A DNA stretch of 64,000 bases from contig JBKCVA010000078.1 in the NCBI GenBank assembly GCA_046318115.1, forward strand, positions 67,103-131,102, read 5' to 3'. Below the pieces are notes generated by a model. The model was not told where the DNA came from and did no database searches. It saw nothing but the letters and a program-made list of their open reading frames with translations. This document shows positions 53,567 to 62,095 of the stretch, one piece after another. Each line of letters begins with the position of its first letter. The stretch's first letter is position 1. Position numbers and translations under genes: made by a program. The DNA comes from Aquimonas sp046318115. Lineage in GTDB: Bacteria > Pseudomonadota > Gammaproteobacteria > Xanthomonadales > Xanthomonadaceae.

Positions 53567-54934
53567 ATGTCGCGTTGTCTACCGCTCATGTTGCTGTTCG
53601 CCCCCGTGCTCGCCTTCGCCCAGGCGGTCCCTGATCCGCCGCGTTTCGAGAGCTTCCTCACCGGCTTCAGTGGTCCCATCGGGTTGACCCACGCCGGGGA
53701 TGGCAGCGGGCGCTTGTTCGTCAATCAGCAGAGCGGCGCACTGCGTGTGGTCCGCAACGGGGCCTTGCTGGCCACGCCCTATTTCAATGCGGCGGTCAGC
53801 AGTCCCAGCCTGCAGTGCACTTACCCGGGCGATTCCAGCCCGAGCACGGTCGGCTTCACCAGCGGCGGCGAACGCGGTCTGCTGGGCGTTGCCTTCCATC
53901 CCGAATTCGCCAGCAACGGTCGCGTCTTCATGAGCATCACCGATGCCAACGGCGACACCATGCTGCTGCGCTACACGGCATCAAACCCCGCCGCCGACGT
54001 GCTGAGCACGCAGGACCTTGCCACCTGCACCGTGGTGCTCCGCGCCGATCAGGACTTCAGCAACCACAACGGTGGCCACATCGCCTTCGGGCCTGATGGC
54101 TACCTCTACTTCGGGCTGGGCGACGGCGGCAGCGGCGGCGACCCCTGCGATCGCGGCCAGGTGCTGGCGCCAGGCAATCTCAACGGCAGCGGTGACTGTG
54201 CGGTCGACGCCAATTTCACCGCCAACGGCGGCAATGCCGATTCCCGCGCGCTGCTGGGCAAGTTCCTGCGGATCGATGTCGATGTCACCACCGCCGTGGG
54301 CAGTGGGCAGCTCTGTGGCCGTCCGCGGACGGCTCAGGCAGCCGCTTACGGGATCCCGTCCGGCAACCCGGGTGCGAGCGGCACCTTGGCTGCGGCCTGC
54401 GACGAGGTCTGGTCCTACGGCGTGCGCAACCCGTGGCGCTTCAGCTTCGATCGCGAGACCGGCGACCTGTGGATGGGCGACGTGGGCCAGGGTGCGCGCG
54501 AGGAGATCAACTTCGAGCCCTCGGGCGCGGGTGGTCGCAACTACGGCTGGCGCTGCCGCGAGGGCATCGTGCAGCACGCCAGCTGCGGCGCGCCTGTCGT
54601 GGCCTTCACCGAGCCCGCGCTGGACTACGCACGCAGCTCGCCGCAGTGCTCGGTCACCGGTGGCTTCCGCTATCGCGGGCCGGTGTTGGCGGCGCAGGGT
54701 CGCTATTACTACGGCGACTACTGCAGCGCCTTCATCTGGGTGGCGCAGCCGACGCAGACCGGCTTCGCCCATCCGGCCAGCGAGCTGCAAGACCTTGGCT
54801 CGGGCCTCACCAGCTTTGGCGAAGGCGAGGACGGTGAGCTCTATGCCATCGTGGGCAATACGGTCAATCGCTTGAACGGCGTCCGCAGCAACCCGGTGGC
54901 AGTGTTCGCGAACGGGTTTGAAGCGACCCCGTGA
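53567..54934 (+). CDS. PQQ-type soluble sugar dehydrogenase (glucose/sorbosone dehydrogenase family)
   Basis: 455 residues. Signal peptide about 1-19. Six-bladed propeller of the GSDH type: FSGPIGLTHAGDGSGRLFVNQQSGALRVV, GERGLLGVAFHPEFASNGRVFMS, NHNGGHIAFGPDGYLYFGLGDGGSGGDP with the catalytic His region, YGVRNPWRFSFDRETGDLWMGDVGQGAREEIN and GGRNYGWRCREG. Likely oxidises an aldose in the periplasm with PQQ. Six or more Cys in the propeller suggest disulfides. The C-terminus VAVFANGFEATP again has the F-x-(D/N)-G-F-E motif. It follows the DUF1501 gene by 131 bases; a hairpin lies just after its stop. Confidence 0.88.
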   Translation: MSRCLPLMLLFAPVLAFAQAVPDPPRFESFLTGFSGPIGLTHAGDGSGRLFVNQQSGALRVVRNGALLATPYFNAAVSSPSLQCTYPGDSSPSTVGFTSGGERGLLGVAFHPEFASNGRVFMSITDANGDTMLLRYTASNPAADVLSTQDLATCTVVLRADQDFSNHNGGHIAFGPDGYLYFGLGDGGSGGDPCDRGQVLAPGNLNGSGDCAVDANFTANGGNADSRALLGKFLRIDVDVTTAVGSGQLCGRPRTAQAAAYGIPSGNPGASGTLAAACDEVWSYGVRNPWRFSFDRETGDLWMGDVGQGAREEINFEPSGAGGRNYGWRCREGIVQHASCGAPVVAFTEPALDYARSSPQCSVTGGFRYRGPVLAAQGRYYYGDYCSAFIWVAQPTQTGFAHPASELQDLGSGLTSFGEGEDGELYAIVGNTVNRLNGVRSNPVAVFANGFEATP

Positions 54935-54943
54935 TTCCGAACT

Positions 54944-54976
54944 GCCGATCGCCCTCAGGTTTTGGGGGCGATCGGC
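54944..54976 (+). terminator. Hairpin after the sugar dehydrogenase gene
   Basis: A perfect 11-bp stem (54944-54954 with 54966-54976) begins ten bases past the stop codon, with a T-containing loop but no downstream T-run. Probably ends transcription before the flagellar-like gene. Confidence 0.55.
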
Positions 54977-55014
54977 CGCTACTCTGACGGGCATTCAGCT
55001 TCGCGGAGGTCCGT

Positions 55015-55320
55015 ATGAGCGACATCGCCAACATCGCCCGATCCGGCATGGCCGCCGCGCAGACACGGCTCACCGCGGCTGCCAGCAACATCGCCAACCG
55101 CGAGAGCACGGACTTCCGGCGCTTCCAGGTCGACAGCCGCGAGCAGGTTGGTGGCGGGGTCAGTGCCCGATTGGTGCGCGACCCGGAACCGCAGGCCGGT
55201 GATGGCCTGAGCACGGACCTCGTCTACTCCATCGAGGCGCGTCAGGCCTTCGCGGCCAACGTCAAGGTGTTGAAAACGCAGGACGAACTGCTGGGCAGCC
55301 TGCTCGACACGCGAGCCTGA
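55015..55320 (+). CDS. Miniature flagellar basal-body rod-like protein
   Basis: 101 residues. The N-terminal part IARSGMAAAQTRLTAAASNIANRESTDFRR matches the flagellar rod/hook N-terminal helix (NIAN-x-x-T-x-x-F), and the C-terminal part STDLVYSIEARQAFAANVKVLKTQDELLGSLLDTRA matches the rod/hook C-terminal helix. Only about 35 residues separate the two, so it is shorter than FlgB or FlgC (about 130-140) and lacks their middle domain. GGAGGT lies five or so bases before the ATG. No other flagellar gene is within the window. It may be a degenerate rod subunit or a distinct protein that assembles like one. Confidence 0.7.
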   Translation: MSDIANIARSGMAAAQTRLTAAASNIANRESTDFRRFQVDSREQVGGGVSARLVRDPEPQAGDGLSTDLVYSIEARQAFAANVKVLKTQDELLGSLLDTRA

Positions 55321-55363
55321 AGAGCACGAGCGCTTCGGCACTCCCGCTCTTGCCGCCCACGCC

Positions 55364-56710
55364 TCAACGCTTGAGCCGCAGCGCCCGCCCCAGATCGTCC
55401 CACCAGTAGCGCAGGAAGCTGCGCAGCATGCCGCGTTCGACATCCACCGGCCGGCCGCGGGCGATGCGGTCCATCTGCTGGTAGTACCAGCCCTGTGCGC
55501 CGAGCACGTTGATCATCTTCATGAGCAGAATCGGGCTGGCCGGTGAGCGCCACCCACGCGGGGCGAGGTGCAGTTTCTGTTCGAAGGCTGGCAACTGCTC
55601 GATGCGATGCCGCAGAAGTTCGCGGGCGCAGTCGGGATGCGTGCAGAAAGGCCGCGCGATGCCGATCAGGTCGAGCGCGCCCGAGGCCAGCGCCGCCTCC
55701 ATCCCTTCCCGCGTGCGGAAGCCGCCCGTCACCATCAGCGGCATCGTCGCGACGCGGCGGATGGCCTCGGCATACTCAAGGAAATAAGCCTCGCGCACCC
55801 GCGTGCTGCTGCGCACCTGCACTGCATCCTCGCTGCGACCTTCGACACCCAACAGGCGCGGCTGCTCGTAGGTGCCACCCGAGATCTCCAGCAGGTCGAT
55901 GCTTTCGGCGTTGAGCAGCTTGACCACGTCCAGACAGTCGGCGTGGCTGAAGCCGCCTTTGCGGAAGTCGTCGGAGTTCAGCTTCACCGAGACCGGAAAG
56001 CCCGGACCCACCTCGGCACGCACCGCGCGCACGCATTCGACCAGCAGGCGCGCGCGGTTCTCAAGGCTGCCTCCCCAGCGGTCCTGGCGGCGATTGGTCA
56101 CCGGCGAGAGGAAGCTGCTGATCAGATAGCCATGCGCGCCGTGCACCTGCACGCCGGTGAAGCCGGTGTCCTGCGCGATCTTCGCCACCGCGCCGAAGCG
56201 CTGGATGATGTCGAGGATCTCAGCCTCCTCCAGCGCGCGCGGTGTCTTGTAACTGCCCAGCAGATCCAGCGTGACCGCCGAGGGCCCGACCGGCTGGCGC
56301 GTGGCGTAGCGGGGCGACTGTCGGCCGGCATGACTGATCTGCATCCACAGCTCGGCACCGTCGCGGGTGCCCGCCTCGGCCCAGGCGCGCAGGCGGGCGC
56401 GGGCTTCTGCCTCCACGCTGGGCGGGTGCGTGATGTCGATGGCCACATTGCCGGGCCGTTCGATCACGAAGCGGTCCACCATCACGTTGCCGGTGATGTT
56501 GATCGCCGCACCGCCCGCGCCCCAGGCCGCGTACAGGCGCGCGTGCTCGGGCGTGGCGCGCAGCTGCGCGTCGCCCAGGCCCTCGGTCATCGCCGTCTTG
56601 CACAGGCGGTTCTTGAGCACCACGCCGCAGGGCAGGGTGAAGGGCTGGGCGAGTGGGTCGCGGGCGTTCGCCCCGATCGAGGGGGCGTGTGTCGGTTCGC
56701 TGGAGTGCAT
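55364..56710 (-). CDS. NADH:flavin oxidoreductase (Old Yellow Enzyme family)
   Basis: 448 residues. FMN-binding TIM barrel of the OYE/2,4-dienoyl-CoA-reductase N-domain type, without the extra iron-sulfur and FAD domains. Features: LKNRLCKTAMTEGLGD at the N-terminus, LWMQISHAGRQS, GVQVHGAHGYLISSFLSP, NRRQDRWGGSLENRARLL, VSVKLNSDDFRKGG, and MVTGGFRTREGMEAAL with FMN phosphate-binding Gly/Arg. It would reduce activated C=C bonds with NAD(P)H. The last 60 residues (from HLAPRGWRSP) are an extension of unclear role. A single gene. Confidence 0.9.
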   Translation of the reverse strand: MHSSEPTHAPSIGANARDPLAQPFTLPCGVVLKNRLCKTAMTEGLGDAQLRATPEHARLYAAWGAGGAAINITGNVMVDRFVIERPGNVAIDITHPPSVEAEARARLRAWAEAGTRDGAELWMQISHAGRQSPRYATRQPVGPSAVTLDLLGSYKTPRALEEAEILDIIQRFGAVAKIAQDTGFTGVQVHGAHGYLISSFLSPVTNRRQDRWGGSLENRARLLVECVRAVRAEVGPGFPVSVKLNSDDFRKGGFSHADCLDVVKLLNAESIDLLEISGGTYEQPRLLGVEGRSEDAVQVRSSTRVREAYFLEYAEAIRRVATMPLMVTGGFRTREGMEAALASGALDLIGIARPFCTHPDCARELLRHRIEQLPAFEQKLHLAPRGWRSPASPILLMKMINVLGAQGWYYQQMDRIARGRPVDVERGMLRSFLRYWWDDLGRALRLKR

Positions 56711-57144
56711 GCAGAGCCGCCGCAAAGAGAGGGACCGCGGCACCGCTGCGCCGCAGGCCCGCACTATCCATCGCTCCCGCGCGACTCAGCAAGCGGGAGC
56801 CTCTGCATTCGAACACGGTTGCCGCGCTCGACAGGCTAGGCAGCACGCTGTCATCGAAGAGCGGGTTGCCCTTGCCGGCCGCGCGGGAGTCGCGAACCAC
56901 CGGGCGGTCGGCCCAACCCGGCGGGTATCGAAGCCGCCGAAGCCGCGCGAGACGCGGATCCGGTCAGGGGGCGCTGTGGAGGCCTGAAGCCTTGCCCGCC
57001 GCTGGTGCGACCCGGCGCTACAGGGCATGGGCACTCCGGGCGTCAATGACGGAATGCGTCACTTGAAGAATGGCGCGTCGATGGCGGCCGGAGCGATGCT
57101 TTCCAGGCCGTCATGGCCTGCAGGGGTTGGACGCTTGCACGCGC
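56711..57144. other. Intergenic region, nothing recognised
   Basis: About 430 bases between the oxidoreductase start and the end of the GGDEF-EAL gene. Frames within it have skewed composition and no family resemblance. It must hold the oxidoreductase promoter; no operator could be named. Confidence 0.5.
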
Positions 57145-59274
57145 CTAGCGCGCATGCTCCGGAGGGCGCATCAGCCAGTGCGCCTCGAAGACATCGATGG
57201 GTTGGGGGCGGTCGAAGTGGTAGCCCTGGAAGTAACCACAGCCCATCGATCGCAGCAGCGCGCAGTGTTCGGCCGTCTCTACGCCCTCGGCGATCACCCC
57301 GAGTTTGAAGTGGGTGCCGATGGTGATGAGCGATTGCACCAGCGCCGCGTCACTCCGATCCGTGCCGATATCGCGCACGAAGCTCTGGTCGATCTTGATG
57401 CCGTGCACCGGCAAGCGCTTCAGGTAGGACAGCGATGAGTAGCCCACGCCGAAGTCGTCGATCAGCAGGCGGAACCCGGCCGTACGCAGGCGCTGCAGGT
57501 TGAGCAGGGTTTCGTCGGAGTCGCCGATCACCGAGCCTTCGGTGATTTCCAGCGCGAGCTGTTGGGTGGGAACGCCGGCTGCCTCGACGCGCTGGATCAG
57601 CAGCTCAACGAAGTCGCGCTGGCGGAACTGGCGAGGGCTTATGTTGAGACTGAGGTATTGATGGTCTTCGATCAGGCCGCAATGGCGCCAGCGCACCATG
57701 TGCGTCAGGGCTTCTTCCAGCACCCAGTCGCCCACCGCAAGGATCAGGCCGGACTCTTCGCACAGCGGGATGAAATCACCGGGGGGCACCCGTCCGCGCC
57801 GCGGGTGGTGCCAGCGCAGCAGGGCCTCCGCACCCATCATCTCGCCCTCGGCGTCGACAATCGGCTGGAAGTGCAGCTGGAACTGGTGGAGCTCAAGGGC
57901 TTCACGAAGGTCGGACTCCATCGCGTGGCGCTCCTCCACCCGCGACACGAGGCTGGGCTGGAACAGCTTGACCTGGTTGCGCCCTTCAGACTTCGCCAGA
58001 TACATGGCGCTGTCCGCATGCCTGATCAGGCTCTCGATGTCGCCGCCGTCAGCCGGGAACAGGGCGATACCGATGCTGGCGCCCAAACGGAACACCTCCC
58101 CTCCGACCGTGACCGGTTCGGCGATCCGACCTCGGGCGCCTTCGGCGACCGCGGTGGCGCGCAGTGCCGCCAGCGCCGGCTGGGCGTCGAGGCTGGTCAG
58201 CATCAGCAGGAACTCGTCACCGCCCATGCGTGCGGCAATGGCGCCTTCGGGCAGCAGTGCGCTCAGTCGATGCGCGATCTCGACCAGAACGGCATCGCCG
58301 ATCGAGTGGCCGCGGGCATCGTTGAGCTGCTTGAAATTGTCGAGATCGACAAACAGCAGCGCGCCCTGTTCACCGGTGTGGCGCGCCACATCGAGTGCGA
58401 CCTGCAGCCGCTCGATCACCAGCCTCCGATTGGGCAGGCCGGTCAGGGCATCGTGGCGCGCCATGTGCGCCGCCGCATGCTCGGCCTCCTTGCGTGCAGC
58501 CATGTCCCGCACGAGCTCCTGGTTCACCCGCTCGAGATCCTGGTAGGCCACTTCCAGATTGAGCCGCATGGCCTCGAGCGCACCGATCACCCGGTCCAGC
58601 TCGTCCTTGGATCCTCGGCGCGTGCGGCCGATATCGAAACTGGCGGGCGCCAGGCGCACGTCATAGCCGCCCGCCACCTCGGCGAGCCGGACCAGATGGC
58701 GGGTAAGCGTCTGGTTGACGATCCAGAGCAGAAAGCCCGCGATCAGCAGTGAGAGTGCGATCTGCGCCGCTACGGTGCGCAGCGTCCTGTCCAGCAGGCG
58801 TTGCTCGATGGCTGCGAGGTCGAAGCTGATGCGCAGACGCGCCAGCAGTTGCACCCTGTCGTCCCGCTGGAACTCGATGGCGCGATCCCAGTGCAGCGCT
58901 TTCGTCTCGCTATGGACGCCGACTTCGATGGGGCTGCTGTCGCCGAACCAGCCGGCGTCGCCCGGCTCCAGCTCGACCCGGATGACATCCGGCAGCGACG
59001 CGATGCCCTTGAGTAGCAGCTCGACCTGGTCGCGATCGAGATTCCAGACGGCGAGGGCAAGCGCATCGCCCGAGCTTTCCATGATCTGGGCCACGCGCGT
59101 TTCCAGCAGAGCGAGCTCGGCGCGTCGCTCCACGAAGCCCTGCAGCGCCGACAAACCGACCGCGACCAGCAGGCTGAAAAGCACGACACGAAGCGCCAGC
59201 CGCCGCCCGACACCTGAGCGCCAGCTGGTCTTCTGTCGCGGATTGGCGGCTGCGTCATCGGAGGGCTGCTGCAC
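57145..59274 (-). CDS. Membrane GGDEF-EAL dual-domain c-di-GMP enzyme
   Basis: 709 residues. Two membrane helices (about 27-47 and 174-195) bound a 130-residue periplasmic sensor. A linker with a coiled-coil tendency (about 215-270) leads to GGDEF (about 275-435), with intact MGGDEF but no RxxD site ahead of it (LLPEGAIAARMGGDEF). The EAL domain (about 450-700) has an intact GAEALLRW, NISPRQFR, ALEITEGSVIGD, DDFGVGYSSLSYLKRLPV, KIDQSFVRDI and AEGVETAE. All catalytic residues for both activities appear present, so it could synthesise and degrade c-di-GMP depending on the signal. It lies downstream of the DUF418 gene, with a long perfect palindrome between. Confidence 0.93.
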   Translation of the reverse strand: MQQPSDDAAANPRQKTSWRSGVGRRLALRVVLFSLLVAVGLSALQGFVERRAELALLETRVAQIMESSGDALALAVWNLDRDQVELLLKGIASLPDVIRVELEPGDAGWFGDSSPIEVGVHSETKALHWDRAIEFQRDDRVQLLARLRISFDLAAIEQRLLDRTLRTVAAQIALSLLIAGFLLWIVNQTLTRHLVRLAEVAGGYDVRLAPASFDIGRTRRGSKDELDRVIGALEAMRLNLEVAYQDLERVNQELVRDMAARKEAEHAAAHMARHDALTGLPNRRLVIERLQVALDVARHTGEQGALLFVDLDNFKQLNDARGHSIGDAVLVEIAHRLSALLPEGAIAARMGGDEFLLMLTSLDAQPALAALRATAVAEGARGRIAEPVTVGGEVFRLGASIGIALFPADGGDIESLIRHADSAMYLAKSEGRNQVKLFQPSLVSRVEERHAMESDLREALELHQFQLHFQPIVDAEGEMMGAEALLRWHHPRRGRVPPGDFIPLCEESGLILAVGDWVLEEALTHMVRWRHCGLIEDHQYLSLNISPRQFRQRDFVELLIQRVEAAGVPTQQLALEITEGSVIGDSDETLLNLQRLRTAGFRLLIDDFGVGYSSLSYLKRLPVHGIKIDQSFVRDIGTDRSDAALVQSLITIGTHFKLGVIAEGVETAEHCALLRSMGCGYFQGYHFDRPQPIDVFEAHWLMRPPEHAR

Positions 59275-59409
59275 GTGTGCCCGGCTCCGTCCCCGTTTCC
59301 AGGGGGGCGCGCTGCAATTCCTGCGCCGATGGGGTGTGACTGGGGATCGTCCCGACGCTCGCCTTCCCCGTGCGGTGATGCCGCGGGGGGCTGGCTCGGG
59401 CTTCCGGTC

Positions 59410-59433
59410 GCCTGACCCGATATCGGGTCAGGC
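59410..59433. other. Perfect 24-bp palindrome between DUF418 and GGDEF-EAL genes
   Basis: A fully self-complementary 24-mer with half-site GCCTGACCCGAT and centre ATAT-like (GATATC). As RNA it would form a 10-11-bp hairpin with a tiny loop, 17 bases after the DUF418 stop. No T-run follows, and it lies 136 bases before the GGDEF-EAL start, so it could equally be a protein-binding site. Confidence 0.6.
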
Positions 59434-59450
59434 AGCCAGTGCTCAGGCGG

Positions 59451-60707
59451 TCAGCCGGTCGAGGCTCGACGCATCGCCGGACGCTGCCCATAGGTCAGCG
59501 CCCGCCACAGCCATTCCATCGGCCCGTAGCGGAAATGTCGCAGCCACAGCGGTGACAGCGCCACCTGGGCGACGAAGATCAGCAGGGCGATCTGCACCTG
59601 CCCCCAGCGATCGACCTGGCCGTACCAGCCCAGCCCATAGCCGTAGAACAGCAGGCCGCAGATCAGCGACTGCAGCAGGTAGTTGGTCAGCGCCATGCGC
59701 CCGGCAGGGGCCAGCAGGCCCAGCACGCGCGCGCCCACGCCGGTCTGGAACAACAGCACAAAGGCGGCCACATAGGCCATCGACAGCGGCAGGCTGCCGA
59801 GGCTCATCAGGCCCGTGGCCAGCAGCGCATCGCCGAGGCCGGTCTTCAGATCGAAACTCGTGCCCACCGCGAGGCTCAGTCGAATGAACAGGGCGCCGAC
59901 CAGCGCGCCGAGCAGCAGGCTCACCACCCAGAAGCGCAGGTGCGCGCGAGCGTTCTGGATGCGGCCTGAGCGCAGCAGCCAGGCGCCCAGCAGGAAAACG
60001 CCCAAAGCCATGGGCACCTGGAACATCAGCACCGTCTCCAGCATCACGGTGAAGTACTCGGTGGCGCGATGCAGGCTGATCTCCAGATAGCTGCCGGTGG
60101 CGTAGATCCGATCCGACTCGGCGCCCAGCGCGACCGACTTGCCCATCTCGGCCGCCATCTCGGCCTTGGCCTCTTCCGGCATGAACCCCATGACCCCGCC
60201 GAGCAGCACCCACAAGGTCGAGACGCCGAAGTACAGCCCCAGGCCGGTGATCAGCACGGCCACGCCACGGACCTGCAGGAACGCCATCAACATGATCGCC
60301 GTGAGGCTGTAGGCGAACAGGATGTCCCCCGGCCACAGCAGCACGATGTGCAGCAGACCGAAGCCCATGAGCGCCAGCGTACGGCGGAAGTACAGCTTGC
60401 CGAACGGTCGACCCGAGCCTTCGAGGCGGTCCTGCATCAGCGCGAAGCCCATGCCGAACAACAGCGAGAACAGCACCCAGAACTTGCCCTGCACGAACAC
60501 GTAGACGACCCAGGCGGCGATGCCCGCGGCGCCCGGCGAGGTGTCCATGCCGCTCATGAAATCGTGCACCGAGCGATTGAAGAACTCGATGTTCATCAAA
60601 AGGATGCCCAGCAGCGCGAAGCCGCGCAGGGCGTCCATCAGGTGCAGGCGATCCTCGGGCGGACGAGGGGCGACGATCGACGGAGGGGTGTGCATGCGGG
60701 AGCTCAT
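59451..60707 (-). CDS. DUF418 domain-containing multi-pass membrane protein
   Basis: 418 residues, about ten hydrophobic helices. The N-terminal HLMDALRGFALLGILLMNIEFFN (about residues 20-42) is the DUF418/acyltransferase-3-like entry motif, and the C-terminal region from about 260 contains GRMALTNYLLQSLICGLLFYGYGLG and GPMEWLWRALTYGQR, the DUF418 signature. DUF418 proteins may acylate or move surface molecules, but no substrate is proven. The start gives MSSRMHTPPS; four codons later an alternative ATG exists. It is divergent from the DUF1304 gene. Confidence 0.9.
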   Translation of the reverse strand: MSSRMHTPPSIVAPRPPEDRLHLMDALRGFALLGILLMNIEFFNRSVHDFMSGMDTSPGAAGIAAWVVYVFVQGKFWVLFSLLFGMGFALMQDRLEGSGRPFGKLYFRRTLALMGFGLLHIVLLWPGDILFAYSLTAIMLMAFLQVRGVAVLITGLGLYFGVSTLWVLLGGVMGFMPEEAKAEMAAEMGKSVALGAESDRIYATGSYLEISLHRATEYFTVMLETVLMFQVPMALGVFLLGAWLLRSGRIQNARAHLRFWVVSLLLGALVGALFIRLSLAVGTSFDLKTGLGDALLATGLMSLGSLPLSMAYVAAFVLLFQTGVGARVLGLLAPAGRMALTNYLLQSLICGLLFYGYGLGWYGQVDRWGQVQIALLIFVAQVALSPLWLRHFRYGPMEWLWRALTYGQRPAMRRASTG

Positions 60708-60864
60708 GGATGTCTCGGGGAAGGCCAGGCGCCAGTGTGGCCCAGCGCGGGCTGAGGATGCGCGCAGAGGGCGAACGTGACCTCGGTCGCCGGAGCAGGG
60801 AAAAGCGCAGCCCTGCGCGATCGGCGATGATCCACATTCAAACCGGGCAGGGGAGGAGGGTGCA

Positions 60865-61227
60865 ATGCAATGGATCGGAACCGCACTGGTGGGGCTCATT
60901 GCCCTGCTGCACGTTTACATCCTCGTGCTGGAGATGTTCCTGTGGGACACCCCGCGAGGCCGCCGCGCCTTTGGCATGAGCGCCGAGAAGGCCGCCGTGA
61001 CCAAGGTGCTGGCGGCGAATCAGGGGCTGTACAACGGCTTTCTCGCCGCCGGCCTGTTCTGGGGCCTCTGGCAGGGCGATGCGGGCCTCGACGTGCAGGT
61101 GTTCTTCCTGGCCTGCGTGCTGGTGGCCGGCCTGTATGGCGGTGCGACGGCGAGCCGCAAGATCTACTTCATCCAGGCCTTGCCGGCAGCGCTGGCCTTG
61201 GCGTTCGTGCTGCCCAGATGGCTGTAG
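60865..61227 (+). CDS. DUF1304 family small membrane protein
   Basis: 120 residues, four hydrophobic helices (about 4-24, 50-68, 74-93, 100-116). The loop motif EMFLWDTPRGRRAFGMSAEKAA and ANQGLYNGFLAAGLFWGLW are characteristic of DUF1304. The function is unknown. GGGAGGAGGG precedes the ATG. No operon partner on the same strand nearby. Confidence 0.9.
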   Translation: MQWIGTALVGLIALLHVYILVLEMFLWDTPRGRRAFGMSAEKAAVTKVLAANQGLYNGFLAAGLFWGLWQGDAGLDVQVFFLACVLVAGLYGGATASRKIYFIQALPAALALAFVLPRWL

Positions 61228-61626
61228 GCCACGATCGAACCACTTTCTCCAAGCACTGGCTTTGGACGGCCGGGGCGATGAGGTCAGCGAGGGGGCGCTG
61301 GGTTCAACGGAGCGCAGTACGCCCTGCGTCGGACTGATCACTCGACGGACTCCCGGAAGCGGGTGACACGCTGCGGAGTTTCCCAGGTGGCTCCATCGGC
61401 GCTGCAACGGCGTTGTGCGGACAGCTTCCGGCTGCGCGCCTTGGATGCGTGGATTGATTGAGGATTCGTGACGCGTTCCGCTGGGGGCCTCTGCCGTCAG
61501 GCTTGCGCTTGGAGCGGACCTGTCAGATCCGACAGCTTGTTGGCATCGCCTTGGCGCCGATAATCGACTCGCCGCGCGATGAAGCCGCGGCACAGTCATT
61601 CATTTTCCACACTGGAGATCATCGTC
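61228..61626. other. Intergenic region upstream of the small secreted peptide
   Basis: About 400 bases without a convincing gene. The last part must contain the promoter of the secreted-peptide gene; the stretch before its ATG is comparatively AT-rich (CAGTCATTCATTTTCCACAC) but no clear -10/-35 pair stands out. Confidence 0.5.
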
Positions 61627-61869
61627 ATGAAGCAGTTTCTTTTCGGCGCGGCCCTCGTTCTTGGCATGGGCCTCTCGGCCTCGAACGCGCATGCGCTCTA
61701 CCCAACAACGGCCTGCGGTCCGAGCAACGAAGGCGAGACGGTGACGCTCGAGGACTACAACTGGTGGGGCGGGGTGAATCGCCGCGCTGTTTATCAGTGC
61801 TGGGGTTCCAATTGGATGATGATCGAGCTGTGGTATTGCGACGGTCAGGGCTCCTGCATCGTCCAGTAA
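61627..61869 (+). CDS. Small secreted four-cysteine protein, unknown function
   Basis: 80 residues. A clear Sec signal peptide (about 1-23: KQFLFGAALVLGMGLSASNAHA) leaves a mature protein of about 57 residues. That part holds four Cys (in TACGP, YQCWG, WYCDG and GSCIV), likely two disulfides, and many aromatic residues (NWWGG, SNWMMIELWYC). GGAG lies nine bases before the ATG, and a strong terminator follows within six bases of the stop, so it is a single-gene unit. I do not recognise a family. A bacteriocin-like, inhibitor or surface-binding role cannot be told apart from sequence. Confidence 0.75.
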   Translation: MKQFLFGAALVLGMGLSASNAHALYPTTACGPSNEGETVTLEDYNWWGGVNRRAVYQCWGSNWMMIELWYCDGQGSCIVQ

Positions 61870-61874
61870 ATCAG

Positions 61875-61911
61875 AGCAGACGGCGCCAATTCTGGCGCCG
61901 TCTGCTGTGTT
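61875..61911 (+). terminator. Strong hairpin terminator of the small secreted protein gene
   Basis: A perfect 14-bp stem (61875-61888 with 61893-61906) and a 4-nt loop ATTC, followed by GTGTT. It starts five bases after the stop codon. Confidence 0.8.
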
Positions 61912-62095
61912 GCCACGATGTGCCGTTTCGCTGAGTTCAGGCGCGTCGTGGCAGCGGTAGCCGCGGCTGAATCGTCCATCGGCTCCGGTCAGGTCGAGTC
62001 GGGCTGGAGTATCCGGCCCAACCCTCGGCAGGGGTGCCTCACAGCCGCCCGCGTACAATGGCGGGCTTCGCGAACCCCCGCATCGAGGCCCCCCG

